Below are positions 43,067 to 51,418 of a stretch of 64,000 nucleotides of DNA, in pieces. The position numbers and the translations under genes were made by a program. Numbering within the stretch: the first letter of the stretch is position 1; the number at the start of each line of letters is the position of its first letter. The DNA comes from Candidatus Methanomethylicaceae archaeon. Its GTDB lineage: Archaea; Thermoproteota; Methanomethylicia; Methanomethylicales; Methanomethylicaceae. The notes under the pieces were generated by a model, which searched no databases, had not been told where the DNA came from, and saw only the letters and a program-made list of their open reading frames with translations. Where the stretch lies: NCBI GenBank assembly GCA_015660995.1, contig JACTUC010000001.1, forward strand, positions 1 to 64,000, given 5' to 3'.

Positions 43067-43671
43067 CAACACTTGATTATGTGAGGCAGAGAGCTGAGAG
43101 CGACGCGAGGTCGCGTGGCTACAGGCTGAATAGCGACGCCTCCTTTCTGAATGATCTGCTCGAAGGCCTGAAGAAGAACGAGGAGAGATACGGTTACCCG
43201 TCCTGTCCCTGCAGGATTGCCACAGGAAAACTGGATCTCGACAGGGACATCATATGCCCCTGCGACTACAGGGATCCGGATGTGGCAGAGTTCGGAGCGT
43301 GCTACTGTGCGCTTTACATTCGGGGCGATATTGCAGCAGGCACTCTGCGGGTACAGCCCGTAGCGGAGCGCAGACCGCTTGAGAAGCAGTCAGCTGCTCT
43401 CGTAGAACTCTTAGGGACCGAAGTTCAGCCGGCGGCAGCGCCAGAGCCTCCGTCTATGGAAGCACCTAAAGCAGTCTCGGCTGGAAAAGAGATGGTGGCT
43501 TTAGCTTCTGATACAAAGCGCCCGGAGATGGGGGGGAAACTAAAGCTATGGTACTGCAAGCAGTGCGGTTACACAGTATTCAGGGAAGAGCCGCCGTACA
43601 TCTGCCCGATTTGCAAAGCCAAAAAGGAACTGTTTGCCGAGATTTCAATCGAAATAGCTGAGAAGATCTGA
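43063..43671 (+). CDS. Ferredoxin:thioredoxin reductase catalytic subunit fused to rubredoxin-like domain
   Basis: In the 202 residues, residues about 1-105 are the FTR-beta domain with the three pairs CPCR, CPCD and CYC that hold the [4Fe-4S] cluster and redox disulfide (the last pair is usually CHC). A Pro/Ala linker leads to a C-terminal rubredoxin-like iron or zinc knuckle (WYCKQCGYTVF ... YICPICKA). The fusion would deliver electrons internally to the disulfide. TTG 43063 overlaps the glutaredoxin stop. Confidence 0.88.
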   Translation: MTTLDYVRQRAESDARSRGYRLNSDASFLNDLLEGLKKNEERYGYPSCPCRIATGKLDLDRDIICPCDYRDPDVAEFGACYCALYIRGDIAAGTLRVQPVAERRPLEKQSAALVELLGTEVQPAAAPEPPSMEAPKAVSAGKEMVALASDTKRPEMGGKLKLWYCKQCGYTVFREEPPYICPICKAKKELFAEISIEIAEKI

Positions 43672-43994
43672 AAGGATGGGGGCATTCTTTCCTAAGGTTT
43701 AGCGTTCCTTAAACCCCCATAAAGACATATTCTATTCGGCATAAAATTGGCTTCTTTTCCTCTTTTTCTCATCATAAAAACATCATTCTCAACATGATGA
43801 CTGCACAGAAGATCGATACACGGCATCATGTACCCATATCCACCGCATGAACTCCCCATTAAGCCCTCAAAGGTTGACAAAAAAATTACACCCCTGATGT
43901 ATGATCCAGGAAAAGAAATGCTTAATAAAAAGCTCCATCGTAATGGTGAGGGTAGTGATTAGTGAATGAGGAGCGCTGCTGGTGGATGCCTTCT
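43672..43994 (+). promoter_or_regulatory. ilv upstream region: hairpins, promoter, long leader start
   Basis: A stem formed by AAGGTTTA and TTAAACC within GGGGG...CCCCC (43677-43727) can terminate the FTR transcript. CATCAT-TCTCAAC-ATGATG (about 43780-43800) is another perfect hairpin. CTTAATAAAAAG (43921-43932) is the best TATA candidate and would give a leader of roughly 145 bases before ilvB, long for an archaeon. Confidence 0.5.
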
Positions 43995-44060
43995 ATGAAG
44001 TGTTTATCCCACTGTTGGCTATTAATTGGTTCTTGCCAACTACGCATTCTTGTGGTCTAA
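43995..44060 (+). CDS. Candidate Ile/Leu/Val-rich leader peptide upstream of ilvB
   Basis: A 21-codon ORF (MKCLSHCWLLIGSCQLRILVV) begins at ATG 43995, nine bases after GGTGG, and stops 40 bases before ilvB. Nine of 21 residues are Leu, Ile or Val, ending in ILVV. A perfect stem GTTGGC (44014-44019) / GCCAAC (44035-44040) lies inside it. This is the arrangement of a bacterial ilv attenuator. It may be chance in an archaeon and needs conservation to be believed. An in-frame ATG also exists at 43986. Confidence 0.35.
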   Translation: MKCLSHCWLLIGSCQLRILVV

Positions 44061-44100
44061 ACGATTCACCATTACATAATACTAAATGGGGGATCTTATT

Positions 44101-45786
44101 GTGAGATTGTCCGGGGCTAAGGCGATAGTAGAGTCTTTGAAGAGCGAGAAGGTAGAGGTCATATTCGGCATACCTGGCGGAATGACCATTCCGCTGTACG
44201 ACGCGTTCTATGATAGCGACCTGAGGCACATACTGACCAGACACGAGCAGTGCGCTGCCCACATGGCTGATGGCTATGCACGCGTAAAAGGCGTACCTGG
44301 TGTATGCACAGCGACTAGCGGACCTGGCGCCACAAACCTCGTCACTGGGATTGCGGTCGCATATATGGACAGTTCACCCATAGTCGCAATAACGGGTCAA
44401 GTACCGAGGGCAATGATAGGCAAGGACGCTTTCCAGGAAGCTGACATAGTCGGAATAACGAACCCTATAACTAAGTACTCATTCCAGATCACTTCGGCAT
44501 CCCAGATACCCGATACTGTTAAGACGGCGTTCCTATTAGCCTCGACAAATAGGAGGGGTCCGGTTCTCATAGACGTCCCCAAAGACGTCTTTTCAGAAGA
44601 GGTCGATCTGGATTCCGCTGAGAAGCTCAACATAAAAGGGTATACCGTGAGGTCTGGAGAACCGCACCCCTACTCGATAAAGAAAGCGCTCGGCCTAATA
44701 ATGGGCTCTGAGCGGCCAGTGATAATCGCGGGTGGTGGCGTGATAACATCGAATGGAAGTGCAGAGCTCGTGAAGTTCGCTGAACTCATCATGGCCCCTG
44801 TCGCAACAACGCTCATGGGAAAGGGGGCGATACCCGAGACGCACCCTCTATCTATCGGCATGCTGGGCATGCACGGGAAGGGTGAGTGCAACATGACCGT
44901 CGAGTCTGCTGATCTCATAATCGCCATAGGCATGAGGTTCAGCGACAGGTCCACAGGCAACCTCGAGAACTTTGGCGAGAGCGCAAAAGTCATCCACATT
45001 GACATCGACCCAGCAGAGATCGGGAAGAACGTGAGGGTAGATGTTCCGATAGTTGCCGACGCGAAGAAGACGCTCGCGATCCTCGTCTCGAAGCTCTCCG
45101 AGGTCGGATCGAAGAGGGGAGAGAACGAGTGGACAAAGAAGCTGCGCGAGCTTAAGGCGCACTACTCTTCAAACTACAGGGAAGCAGACGGCGGGCTCAG
45201 ACCAGCAAAGCTCATGAAGCTGCTCAGGGATGCGATACCTGGCAGCGCAATCGTAACGACCGGCGTTGGGCAGAATCAGATGTGGGCAGCACTGCACTTC
45301 CAGGTACTGGAGCCGAAGACGTTCATAACCTCCGGCGGACTCGGCGCTATGGGCTTCGGCCTTCCAGCGTCGATAGGCGCTAAGGTAGCATCCCCAGAGC
45401 GCCCTGTATTCAATATTGATGGCGATGGGGGCTTCATCATGACTGAGCAGGACCTAGCCACCGCTGTGATGGAGGACATTCCCACAGTATCGATAATAAT
45501 GAATAACAGGGTGTTGGGGATGGTGAGGCAGTGGCAGTGCATGTTCTGCAACAAGCGGTATTCTGAGACCGACCTCGGCAAGGTGCCTGACTTCGTCAAG
45601 CTAGCAGAGGCTTACGGGGCAGAGGGTATCCGCATTGAGTCCTACAAAGACTTCGAGACCGCGGTCAAGAGGAGCTTGAAGGCAGAGGTGCCAGTTGTAA
45701 TCGACGTTCCCATATCCGCTGATGAGAAGGTGCTGCCGATGGTTCCACCAGGCAAGAGGCTAAAAGAGGTTATTTGGTATGGATGA
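44101..45786 (+). CDS. ilvB: Acetolactate synthase large subunit
   Basis: This ThDP enzyme makes acetolactate and acetohydroxybutyrate for Val/Leu/Ile. Visible features are the catalytic Glu in RHEQCAAHMADGYAR, the TSGPGATN motif and the ThDP-Mg motif NIDGDGGFIMTEQDL ... IIMNN. The track start at ATG 44086 gives MGDLIV; GGGGGATC then GTG 44101 gives MRLSGAKAIVESL, which matches the usual MKLSGAxA start, so GTG is preferred (561 residues). It overlaps ilvN by 8 bases. Confidence 0.93.
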   Translation: MRLSGAKAIVESLKSEKVEVIFGIPGGMTIPLYDAFYDSDLRHILTRHEQCAAHMADGYARVKGVPGVCTATSGPGATNLVTGIAVAYMDSSPIVAITGQVPRAMIGKDAFQEADIVGITNPITKYSFQITSASQIPDTVKTAFLLASTNRRGPVLIDVPKDVFSEEVDLDSAEKLNIKGYTVRSGEPHPYSIKKALGLIMGSERPVIIAGGGVITSNGSAELVKFAELIMAPVATTLMGKGAIPETHPLSIGMLGMHGKGECNMTVESADLIIAIGMRFSDRSTGNLENFGESAKVIHIDIDPAEIGKNVRVDVPIVADAKKTLAILVSKLSEVGSKRGENEWTKKLRELKAHYSSNYREADGGLRPAKLMKLLRDAIPGSAIVTTGVGQNQMWAALHFQVLEPKTFITSGGLGAMGFGLPASIGAKVASPERPVFNIDGDGGFIMTEQDLATAVMEDIPTVSIIMNNRVLGMVRQWQCMFCNKRYSETDLGKVPDFVKLAEAYGAEGIRIESYKDFETAVKRSLKAEVPVVIDVPISADEKVLPMVPPGKRLKEVIWYG

Positions 45787-46282
45787 GGGTCTGCATATAA
45801 TATCGGCAATAGTAGAGGACCGCCCAGGCGTTCTCTTCAAAGTCACCTCCCTGATAAGGAGGCGAGGCTTCAACATCGCGACCATAACAGTGGGGAGCAC
45901 AGAGAAGGAAAAGGTCTCGAGGATCACCATGACCATGGGAGGCGATGTCAGGATAGTCGAGCAGCTCATCAAGCAACTGAGCAAGATCCCGGATGTAGTG
46001 AAGATCACTGAGCTTACTCCCACAGAGTCGGTCTACAGGGAGCTAGCAATAGTGAAGGTCTCTGCACAGGATCAGGCAAAGCGATCGGACATCCTTAACT
46101 ATATTACCATATTCCGTGGCAGAGTGATCGACGCTTCCAAGGATTCGCTGATAATAGAGATCGTTGGCAGCCCAAACAAGATTAACGCATTTCTAGACCT
46201 CATGAAAAGCTTCGGGATAGCGGAGCTTGCACGAACAGGAATGGTGGCACTGGCGAGGGGCACGAAGTCTATGGACGACTGA
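45779..46282 (+). CDS. ilvN: Acetolactate synthase small (regulatory) subunit
   Basis: In the 167 residues, an N-terminal ACT domain (ISAIVEDRPGVLFKVTSLIRRRGFNIATITVG) is followed by a C-terminal ALS-type domain. The subunit activates IlvB and confers valine feedback inhibition. It overlaps ilvB by 8 bases, indicating coupling. Confidence 0.93.
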   Translation: MDEGLHIISAIVEDRPGVLFKVTSLIRRRGFNIATITVGSTEKEKVSRITMTMGGDVRIVEQLIKQLSKIPDVVKITELTPTESVYRELAIVKVSAQDQAKRSDILNYITIFRGRVIDASKDSLIIEIVGSPNKINAFLDLMKSFGIAELARTGMVALARGTKSMDD

Positions 46283-46285
46283 GAC

Positions 46286-46294
46286 TTTTTTTTT
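46286..46294 (+). terminator. Oligo-T terminator after ilvN
   Basis: Nine T follow the ilvN stop. A new TATA box (TTTTATAAAG, 46307-46316) precedes ilvC, so ilvC probably has a separate transcript as well. Confidence 0.5.
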
Positions 46295-46349
46295 GACTAT
46301 CGGTGTTTTTATAAAGCGGTTAGCATCTATCTGATGGAAGGTATTAGCT

Positions 46350-47339
46350 ATGGCGGTCATTTATAAAGACAAAGACGCTGACCTGTCTGCCCTAAAGGGC
46401 AAGACAGTAGCTGTTCTTGGCTACGGAAGCCAAGGAAGGCATCAGGCCCTTAATATGAAGGACAGTGGGTTGAAGGTCATAATTGGCCTCAGGAAGGGGA
46501 GCAAATCCTGTAATACTGCAGAGTGCGAAGGATTCGAGGTCTATGATATTGCTGAGGCATCGAAGAGAGCAGACTTCATAATAATGCTCATACCGGATGT
46601 CAACCAGGCGGCAGTCTATAAGGCTGATATCGCACCCTACCTCACTAAAGGCAAGATCCTGGGCGTGTCCCACGGGTTCAATATCCAATTCGGTCTTGTG
46701 AAGCCGCCCAAGGATGTCGACGTCATCATGGTGGCTCCCAAGAGCCCGGGCGTGAAGGTGAGGGAAGAGTTCCTGAAGGGATATGGCGTCCCCTCGCTCG
46801 TGGCAGTATACCAAGATGCATCCAAGAAGGGCATGAAGGAAGTCCTCGCATGGGCCAAGGCAATAGGCTCAACGAGGCCTGGCGTCATCGAAACGACATT
46901 TAAGGAGGAGACCGAGACTGACATTTTTGGTGAACAGTGTGTCCTAGTGGGAGGGCTCATGGAGCTCATCAAGACCGGCTTTGAGGTCCTCACTGAGAAG
47001 GGCTACCAGCCTGAGGTCGCGTACTTTGAGGTATGCAACGAGGCCAAGCTCATAATGGATCTCATCTTCGAGGGAGGCTTGGAAAAGATGCTTAAGGGCG
47101 TCAGCGACACAGCGAAGTATGGTGGTCTCGCATACGGCCCAAAGGTAATCGACGAGGAGACCAAGGCAAAGATGTTCCTTGTGCTGGACAACATTACCAA
47201 TGGCAATTTCGCTGAGGAGTGGATGAGCGACCCAGAGGCCAGCAACAGAAACCTTAAGGCGCTCATGGAAGAGACTGCGAAACACCCTATCGAGAAGACT
47301 GGCAAGCAGGTAAGGAAGCTGATGGGGCAGGAGAGATAA
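46350..47339 (+). CDS. ilvC: Ketol-acid reductoisomerase
   Basis: This class I KARI of 329 residues converts acetolactate to dihydroxyisovalerate. The Rossmann motif is VAVLGYGSQGRHQALN, where the usual GHAHALN is changed to GRHQALN. The loop GLRKGSKSC that sets NADPH preference has Arg and two Ser, consistent with NADPH. Metal-site residues are seen in DIFGEQCVL and EVCNEAKLIMDLI. Confidence 0.94.
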   Translation: MAVIYKDKDADLSALKGKTVAVLGYGSQGRHQALNMKDSGLKVIIGLRKGSKSCNTAECEGFEVYDIAEASKRADFIIMLIPDVNQAAVYKADIAPYLTKGKILGVSHGFNIQFGLVKPPKDVDVIMVAPKSPGVKVREEFLKGYGVPSLVAVYQDASKKGMKEVLAWAKAIGSTRPGVIETTFKEETETDIFGEQCVLVGGLMELIKTGFEVLTEKGYQPEVAYFEVCNEAKLIMDLIFEGGLEKMLKGVSDTAKYGGLAYGPKVIDEETKAKMFLVLDNITNGNFAEEWMSDPEASNRNLKALMEETAKHPIEKTGKQVRKLMGQER

Positions 47340-47444
47340 CATTCTCTTTTCCTTTCTTTTTTGATTTTCAAGTTTCAACTTCCGCCTTCGCCTTTTTCCG
47401 AGAAAGATAATTACCTCCTAGTACTGAGATTTTACCGAGGATTC

Positions 47445-48644
47445 ATGCCCATTGCAGTCTCGAAGGACGCAGTTAGAAGCTTCCTTATCAGAAGGCAGAA
47501 ATTCCTGAAGGGAGTCGGAAAAGAAGGCACTCTACAGGCAGTAAGAAACTTGGAGTGCGTGCAAATGGATCCCGTGAGAATAGTCGAAAGAAACCACCAC
47601 CTAGTGCTCCGCAATAGGGTTGGGGACTATAGGCTCTCCTTCATGGAAGAGCTGCTCTACAGGGACAGGCGGCTCTTCGAATACTGGTGTAATTTGAAAT
47701 CGATAATACCGATCGAGGACTTTCCTTACTTCAGGTACAGGATGCGGAACCCCTCTGAGTACCCGTCCCCCTTCCTTGGACACATCAAAGAAAAGATGGC
47801 CGAACTGAAGGAGGAGATGGTGTACATACTCTCCGAGGTGAAGAAGGACGGTCCACTCTCTGCATCATGCCTGAAGAAGAAGGGGAAGATCAGCGAAAAA
47901 CTTGCCAATGACGTCCTCCGCCTGCTATGGGACTGCGGCGAGCTTATGGTGCACCATGCTAAGGGCAACGAACGCTATTACGACCTTACGGAACGTCTCC
48001 TTCCTCCTGGAATAAAGCTCGAGCCGATAAGCCGGGAAGACTACAATGATTTCATGGTGAGGAAGTATCTCTGGGCTTACGGATTGGCCGACACAAGAGA
48101 CTGGAAGTTCGGCTGGATACCAATGAAGAGCTCCCAGAGGAGAGAGATCGTCAAAGAGATGGTTCAATTGGGTGAGCTCCATCAGATAGAGGTAGAAGGT
48201 CTGAGGAGCAGGTACTATATACTTGAGAAAGACCTTGCACTCTTAGAAAAAACTGAAAGCGCTGTCGGTAACGACATCCTTTTGATCGCGCCTCTGGACA
48301 ACCTCATCTGGAGCCGCCGCCTAATCTCGGAAGTATTTGACTTTAATTACTCTTGGGAGATGTTCACAGTACCCAAGAAGAGGGTATTTGGCTGCTACGC
48401 GATGCCGATTCTGCAGGGAACCCGTTTCATAGGAAGGCTGGATCCGAAGCTCGATCGCAAGAACGGAACCATGATCTTCAACTCGATCTGGATGGAGGAT
48501 GGGCCAGAGGAAATACCCATCGAATCCCTTGCCGGAGCCCTTCATGGATTTCAGGTCTTTCATGGCGCATCAAAGATCGAAATAAATAGGACAGAGCCAA
48601 CTTTTTTAAAGGAAGAATTGATTGGATACCAAAAAAGTTATTAG
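47445..48644 (+). CDS. AlkX/YcaQ-like winged-helix DNA glycosylase (HTH_42)
   Basis: The protein has about 399 residues from ATG 47445 with GAGG upstream; the track extension of 28 codons is not conserved-looking. The family motif QMD appears in ECVQMDPVRIVERNHHLVLRNR, equivalent to the QxD active site of E. coli YcaQ, which unhooks interstrand crosslinks. Further HTH_42 landmarks are FEYWC, LLIAPLDNLIWSRR and GCYAMPILQGTRFIGRLDPKLDR. It is probably a repair enzyme for bulky or crosslinked bases. Confidence 0.8.
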   Translation: MPIAVSKDAVRSFLIRRQKFLKGVGKEGTLQAVRNLECVQMDPVRIVERNHHLVLRNRVGDYRLSFMEELLYRDRRLFEYWCNLKSIIPIEDFPYFRYRMRNPSEYPSPFLGHIKEKMAELKEEMVYILSEVKKDGPLSASCLKKKGKISEKLANDVLRLLWDCGELMVHHAKGNERYYDLTERLLPPGIKLEPISREDYNDFMVRKYLWAYGLADTRDWKFGWIPMKSSQRREIVKEMVQLGELHQIEVEGLRSRYYILEKDLALLEKTESAVGNDILLIAPLDNLIWSRRLISEVFDFNYSWEMFTVPKKRVFGCYAMPILQGTRFIGRLDPKLDRKNGTMIFNSIWMEDGPEEIPIESLAGALHGFQVFHGASKIEINRTEPTFLKEELIGYQKSY

Positions 48645-48854
48645 CTCTAAAGGCTATCCATGACTATTATCGAGGGGTAATTAATGGGGGATTACCAAAT
48701 CGAATTTTACGTAGACTGATGACCTCGGGTCCTTCACGATTTCGCAGTGCCTATTTTTTTGCTGCTTTGGAGGAACTATATGATAATAACCTTTAACGTA
48801 TAGTAAACTTCCCTTGGGCGCTTTTATGCCGAAAGATTAAGCGGGGAACGTTAA
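48645..48854 (+). other. AT-rich spacer with a degenerate copy of the repeat core
   Basis: No gene is supported here. ACCTTTAACGTATAGT (48789-48804) matches the core of the dispersed repeat found at 49.9-55.3 kb (ACCTTTATCGTATAGT) with one change, and lies 50 bases before the next gene, so it may serve as its promoter. Confidence 0.35.
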
Positions 48855-49292
48855 GTGAGCTGGTCCCGACGCGAGATTTTAATTCTCCTGCTTGTCATTA
48901 TTGTATCAATCTCTGGAGTAATAGTCAGTCTGACATTCAGTCCTTTTTTTACGGGGAGTAGTAATGACGCAACATGGCAACCAACATTATATTTAGCTAA
49001 TGCAACCATTGATAGCTCTACACAGATAACCGCTTATGTTGTGGGATTCGGCAAGACATACAATGTCACTTCGGTTTACGTGGATGGCGTTATACAAAGC
49101 ATGATGCCCGTTTATGCTGTCCTTGACCCAAATCAATATCAAGGATTTGTTCTAATTGGCAGCAATACGAATTGGGCGGACGGTTTATCGCATAATATAA
49201 CTTTCGTGGCATCTAACGGATACAGTACAACCATTGTTAGCATAAGTTCTGGACACCCATATCAGCAAATTGATTTACCCCCTTTTTCATGA
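48855..49292 (+). CDS. Small membrane-anchored extracellular protein, unknown
   Basis: The 145 residues start at GTG 48855. An N-terminal anchor (ILILLLVIIVSISGVIVSLTF) is preceded by SWSRRE, and the outside part is Ser/Thr/Asn-rich with several glycosylation sequons and a beta pattern. No pilin-type cleavage motif is present. It is the first gene of the accessory patch. Confidence 0.55.
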   Translation: MSWSRREILILLLVIIVSISGVIVSLTFSPFFTGSSNDATWQPTLYLANATIDSSTQITAYVVGFGKTYNVTSVYVDGVIQSMMPVYAVLDPNQYQGFVLIGSNTNWADGLSHNITFVASNGYSTTIVSISSGHPYQQIDLPPFS

Positions 49293-49363
49293 ATGAACGA
49301 GCAAAACGAAATGTAGATTCTTTTGTGCATGAGATGCCTGAGAAATAAATTGGTCGAAGGCGT

Positions 49364-49753
49364 TCAGGTCGGTCTTATACCCATAACCTGATTGTATGCC
49401 TCGGCGGTCTTGTACGCATTGTACATCCCATATATCCAGAGAGCAAGATAAAGAAAGATACCGATTATGAACAACTCCAAGATACCGCAGACTATGGCTC
49501 CAAGAATCATGAGAATCCCCTTATCGGTCTCCCCATTGTATATTTGGCCTAACCCCGGGAGTAGGAAAGAGAGAATCAACGCCAGTGCTGGATTCTTCCC
49601 TTTTTCATAGACAGGTGATGGAGGCGTTGGAGGAGGTGGAGGCGCGACACGTACACCACATTTGGGACAGATCTCCGCTCGTATGTCAATCTCCGCCCCA
49701 CAGAACTGGCAGAACTTTGTCTTTCTCGCATCAGTGGAAGGCTGGGTACTCAT
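49364..49753 (-). CDS. Zinc-ribbon TM2-domain protein
   Basis: In the 129 residues, an N-terminal zinc ribbon (CQFCGAEIDIRAEICPKCG, about 15-33), a proline-rich linker (PPPPPTPPSP) and a TM2 pair of helices (LALILSFLLPGLGQIYNGETDKG, then LGAIVCGILELF) are visible. TM2 proteins are widespread and poorly understood. ATG 49753 has GGTGG upstream. Confidence 0.8.
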   Translation of the reverse strand: MSTQPSTDARKTKFCQFCGAEIDIRAEICPKCGVRVAPPPPPTPPSPVYEKGKNPALALILSFLLPGLGQIYNGETDKGILMILGAIVCGILELFIIGIFLYLALWIYGMYNAYKTAEAYNQVMGIRPT

Positions 49754-49891
49754 TCACATCCACCAATAATTGTTTGCCTCAGCAAAGCTATAAGAATTCT
49801 CTAGATGCCCAAGAAACTACTAAAAAAAGAGAAATAGACCTCGTAAAGAACAAGCGGTAAATCCTTTTATGTCGTAGATGTTTGGGCAATC

Positions 49892-50006
49892 CAAGGGCAA
49901 AGACCTGGCCCAGAAGACCTTTATCGTTGACTGCAAGTCACAAAGTCCAGATGTCTAATTTACGACAAAGTGAAGTAAGACTAACTGCCCCCACTCGTCA
50001 CCGCCA
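49892..50006 (+). repeat. Dispersed repeat copy A plus duplicated tail
   Basis: Consensus GGGCAAAGACATGGCCCAGAAGACCTTTATCG is seen at 49895-49926. The following 80 bases, including the last codons of the minus-strand secreted-protein gene, are duplicated at 54.5 kb. The 49754-49891 stretch before it is AT-rich and without a supported gene. Confidence 0.7.
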
Positions 50007-50680
50007 ACGACGGTGTAAATTCCAGTTTGAAAATTGGAAAACGTTGCGTTTACCCCCGCATAATCTAATGGATAGTTATCTGTCCAGTATCCGCTCGCCG
50101 TTACCTCGTAGGTCATTGGCAGGCTGGAGCTCCAATTTGGAGCCTCATTCACGCTCGCCACAGCACTCAAGGGCTGGAAGGTAAAGGAGGTTGCAAAGAA
50201 ACCAGCGGGGCAATAATAATAAATGCCGGGTTGGTAAAGATCCAGAGACTCGGCGGTAGAAATGTTTGAGTATAGATAATATCCCTTGAAAATTGCGAGC
50301 CCCACGGGATAGCCGAAGGTGCAGGGACCGAGGTTTAATGATGAAAGCTGCCAATTGCCGGAAGCATTAACGGTATTTGTTGTGTTTAGGGTATTTGTCT
50401 CGCTGATGACAATATCGATACCCTGCCCAGATTGAAGGGATGTTGTGTTCATTGCCACCCTGAGGTTCAAGCCTATTGGCTCGTTGGTCATGGATATGCT
50501 CTGGGATGCGTTTAGTCCAGCCAGTTCATTATATTTTTGATTGAGATTGTAAAAGCTCTGATTCAGGTTGTTGAAGGAAGAGCTTAGTTGCTGGTTGCTC
50601 GCATAAAAAGAATAATCTAGAACGAGGGAGGTACCTAGGGCAACTATTAGAACTACAACTACTACCTCAATCGTCTTCAT
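49955..50680 (-). CDS. Membrane-anchored secreted protein with coiled stalk, unknown
   Basis: The protein has about 241 residues from ATG 50680 (MKTIEVVVVVLIVALG). The track starts at TTG 50746, which lies at or before a TATA-like TTGTTTATTG. One N-terminal helix is followed by a repetitive stalk (SFNNLNQSFYNLNQKYNEL), then a beta-rich, sequon-rich domain ending in GGDEWGQLVLLHFVVN. That end is duplicated at 54.5 kb. The function is unknown. Confidence 0.55.
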   Translation of the reverse strand: MKTIEVVVVVLIVALGTSLVLDYSFYASNQQLSSSFNNLNQSFYNLNQKYNELAGLNASQSISMTNEPIGLNLRVAMNTTSLQSGQGIDIVISETNTLNTTNTVNASGNWQLSSLNLGPCTFGYPVGLAIFKGYYLYSNISTAESLDLYQPGIYYYCPAGFFATSFTFQPLSAVASVNEAPNWSSSLPMTYEVTASGYWTDNYPLDYAGVNATFSNFQTGIYTVVGGDEWGQLVLLHFVVN

Positions 50681-50773
50681 TGGTCTCAGCCAAAACTTAC
50701 TTGAGTTCTGCTTATACTGCTTGCCCTGTTCTAGGATTTCGAACAATAAACAATCAATAGGTTCTTCCTGAGA

Positions 50774-50816
50774 AGGGCAAAAACATGGTTCAGAAGACCT
50801 TTAACAGATAGTTGGC
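50774..50816 (+). repeat. Dispersed repeat copy B
   Basis: GGGCAAAAACATGGTTCAGAAGACCTTTAACAGATAGTTGGC. It is degenerate at the right arm of the GGGC/GCCC dyad and lies upstream (outside) of the 49955-50680 gene. Confidence 0.65.
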
Positions 50817-50851
50817 ACGGGCCACAGAGGAGTCAGGGTAGTTGGTGCTTG

Positions 50852-51058
50852 TTAAGTTGTAGAGTAAAGCGCATCATTGTCTTCTTCGTATCTATATTCT
50901 ATCCTCCTCGCATGATATTGGATAGCGAGGCCCGCAATTAGCATAATTAATGAGCCCCAAATATTGATGAATGCTGAGAAAATACAAAGAATAACAAGGA
51001 TAATGCCAACAGCCATGAGGATATTTTTTCTTCTTAATTTCAACTCGTCAATTGGCAT
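50852..51058 (-). CDS. Small two-helix membrane protein, unknown
   Basis: The 68 residues start at ATG 51058 with GGTAGAA upstream. A short charged head (PIDELKLRRKN), two hydrophobic segments (about 13-32, 34-48) and a charged tail rich in Arg, Glu and Tyr are seen. No family is recognised. Confidence 0.5.
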   Translation of the reverse strand: MPIDELKLRRKNILMAVGIILVILCIFSAFINIWGSLIMLIAGLAIQYHARRIEYRYEEDNDALYSTT

Positions 51059-51082
51059 TTCTACCAGTATTAATTTGCTCGA

Positions 51083-51319
51083 TTGAGCTTATACATTCTA
51101 CTCCCAAAGGCCACAGGGGGTCCCCACGGGCTACAGGGCATAAGCAGCCGCAACAGGAGGGTTGTTGAGGAAAGCGATGAGCTGTGGACTTTCTGGACAG
51201 GTGAGGTTTCGGGGTCGGGCACCTTGGACATAGTCCACATATCCCAGGGCTCAGGCAAACCATTGCGGTTCTTCGCTGTGAAGGACGACAAAACAGAAGA
51301 ACAAAAAACCATATCATAA
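51083..51319 (+). other. Possible gene remnant of higher GC
   Basis: The frame from about 51120 reads like genuine protein (RVVEESDELWTFWTGEVSGSGTLDIVHISQ, then KPLRFFAVKDDK), and the DNA is richer in G+C than the flanks, but there is no promoter, ribosome site or recognisable start. It may be the end of a gene that was truncated. The rest of 51320-51418 shows nothing. Confidence 0.3.
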
Positions 51320-51418
51320 TTTTTTTAAAGTTCAATAAATCAAGTTTGATGAGGTCTCCAACTCAGTGCAAGTGCTCCCCCTGCATCTAGTATCGTCCTA
51401 TGGTCTGCGCTTTTTCTC

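Noticed and set aside
48740-48815. Short ORF MIITFNV behind GGAGG
   Set aside because: Only seven codons and it overlaps the repeat-core/promoter sequence; no reason to think it is translated usefully.
51048-51335. Minus-strand ORF of 95 residues
   Set aside because: Composition and Cys/Pro/Arg-rich sequence are typical of a shadow frame; no ribosome site or promoter.
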